A DNA stretch of 64,000 bases from Microlunatus speluncae (lineage in GTDB: Bacteria > Actinomycetota > Actinomycetes > Propionibacteriales > Propionibacteriaceae), in contig NZ_VKCZ01000005.1 in NCBI RefSeq assembly GCF_009299835.1, positions 124,001-188,000 of the forward strand. The letters are read 5' to 3'. A model generated the notes under the pieces. That model was not told the DNA's origin, made no database searches, and was given only the letters and a program-made list of their open reading frames with translations. How positions within the stretch are numbered: position 1 is the stretch's first letter; every line of letters starts with the position of its first letter. A program made the translations under genes and the position numbers. Positions 63,894 to 64,000 of the stretch are shown here, one piece after another.

Positions 63894-64000
63894 ATGCGGG
63901 ATCGAGGCCGACGATTCGTGCTGCTGGGGGTGGCGATCCTGGTCGCCCTCACGGGCCTGACCCTGGGCCACGTCCGCCCGGCCGCGGCCGATGATCAGGT
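63894..64000 (+). CDS. Partial gene for a secreted protein, probably VWA-type
   Basis: The 35 codons before the window ends give a basic N-terminus (RDRGRRF), a hydrophobic core and AAADDQ, a signal peptide with likely cleavage after RPAAA. It resembles the start of the VWA protein at 53291 (ARADDPV), so a VWA domain may follow. GAGAGG is 8 nt upstream of ATG 63894, and TAGGCT at 63850-63855 is a possible -10. Confidence 0.5.
   Translation, partial: MRDRGRRFVLLGVAILVALTGLTLGHVRPAAADDQ

Overview
The window is a chromosomal segment of a very GC-rich Gram-positive actinomycete. The evidence is GC-rich third codon positions, many GTG starts, an Lsr2 gene, actinobacterial-type cell-wall, SepF and DivIVA genes, a DUF3040 gene next to a SAV_6107-type/DinB block, and many TAnnnT-N6/7-RTG leaderless promoters. 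Gene order and repeat types would fit Propionibacteriales, but that is inference. No plasmid, phage or insertion-sequence gene is visible.

Layout. 1-3.5 kb: the N-terminus of a HelD-like helicase, an FAD oxidoreductase, a divergent nitroreductase/HxlR pair and a PIG-L deacetylase. 3.5-4.9 kb: a small toxin-antitoxin-like pair lying between two copies of a GCGAC-rich palindromic repeat. 4.8-7.9 kb: a perfect SOS (LexA) box and a long leader hairpin upstream of a SAV_6107-like HEPN gene, a methyltransferase and DNA polymerase IV. 8.2-14 kb: DUF3040, Lsr2, then MoxR-DUF58-TgpA on the minus strand.

14.1-32.6 kb is the division and cell-wall (dcw) cluster: mraZ with four MraZ boxes at exact 10-bp spacing, a structured leader RNA before rsmH, ftsL, ftsI, murE, murF, mraY, murD, ftsW, murG, murC, ftsQ, ftsZ, sepF, yggT and divIVA. 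The pgeF and yggS genes that usually sit between ftsZ and sepF are absent here. 32.9-38.4 kb: a DksA/TraR-like protein, lspA, an RluD-type pseudouridine synthase, pyruvate kinase, a TetR regulator, tRNA-Leu(CAA) and an ANTAR response regulator. 38.5-44.1 kb: a complete branched-chain amino acid ABC transporter (livJHMGF) preceded by a Leu-rich leader ORF.

44.1-50 kb: an endonuclease/phosphatase-family protein, an atypical DsbA/FrnE protein with a divergent TetR regulator, a SHOCT-like/DUF2089 pair, and about 1.5 kb without convincing genes that holds a tandem array of the same GCGAC repeat family seen near 3.5 and 4.6 kb. 50-64 kb: an exported TadE-like protein, a lipoprotein, a prepilin peptidase, a VWA membrane protein and a tightly overlapping Tad/Flp pilus operon (zinc-ribbon protein, CpaB, a TadZ-TadE fusion, TadE, CpaF, TadB, TadC) that runs straight into a two-component system. 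A second secreted protein, resembling the VWA protein at its start, begins at the right edge.

Most unusual items: the GCGAC palindrome family and its 114-bp array, the TadZ ATPase fused to a TadE pseudopilin, a second repeat (CCCTGAGCCTGTCGAAGGG) that lies in frame inside murC and creates a coupled 15-codon mini-ORF between mraY and murD, and the SOS-box/hairpin leader of the polymerase IV block.
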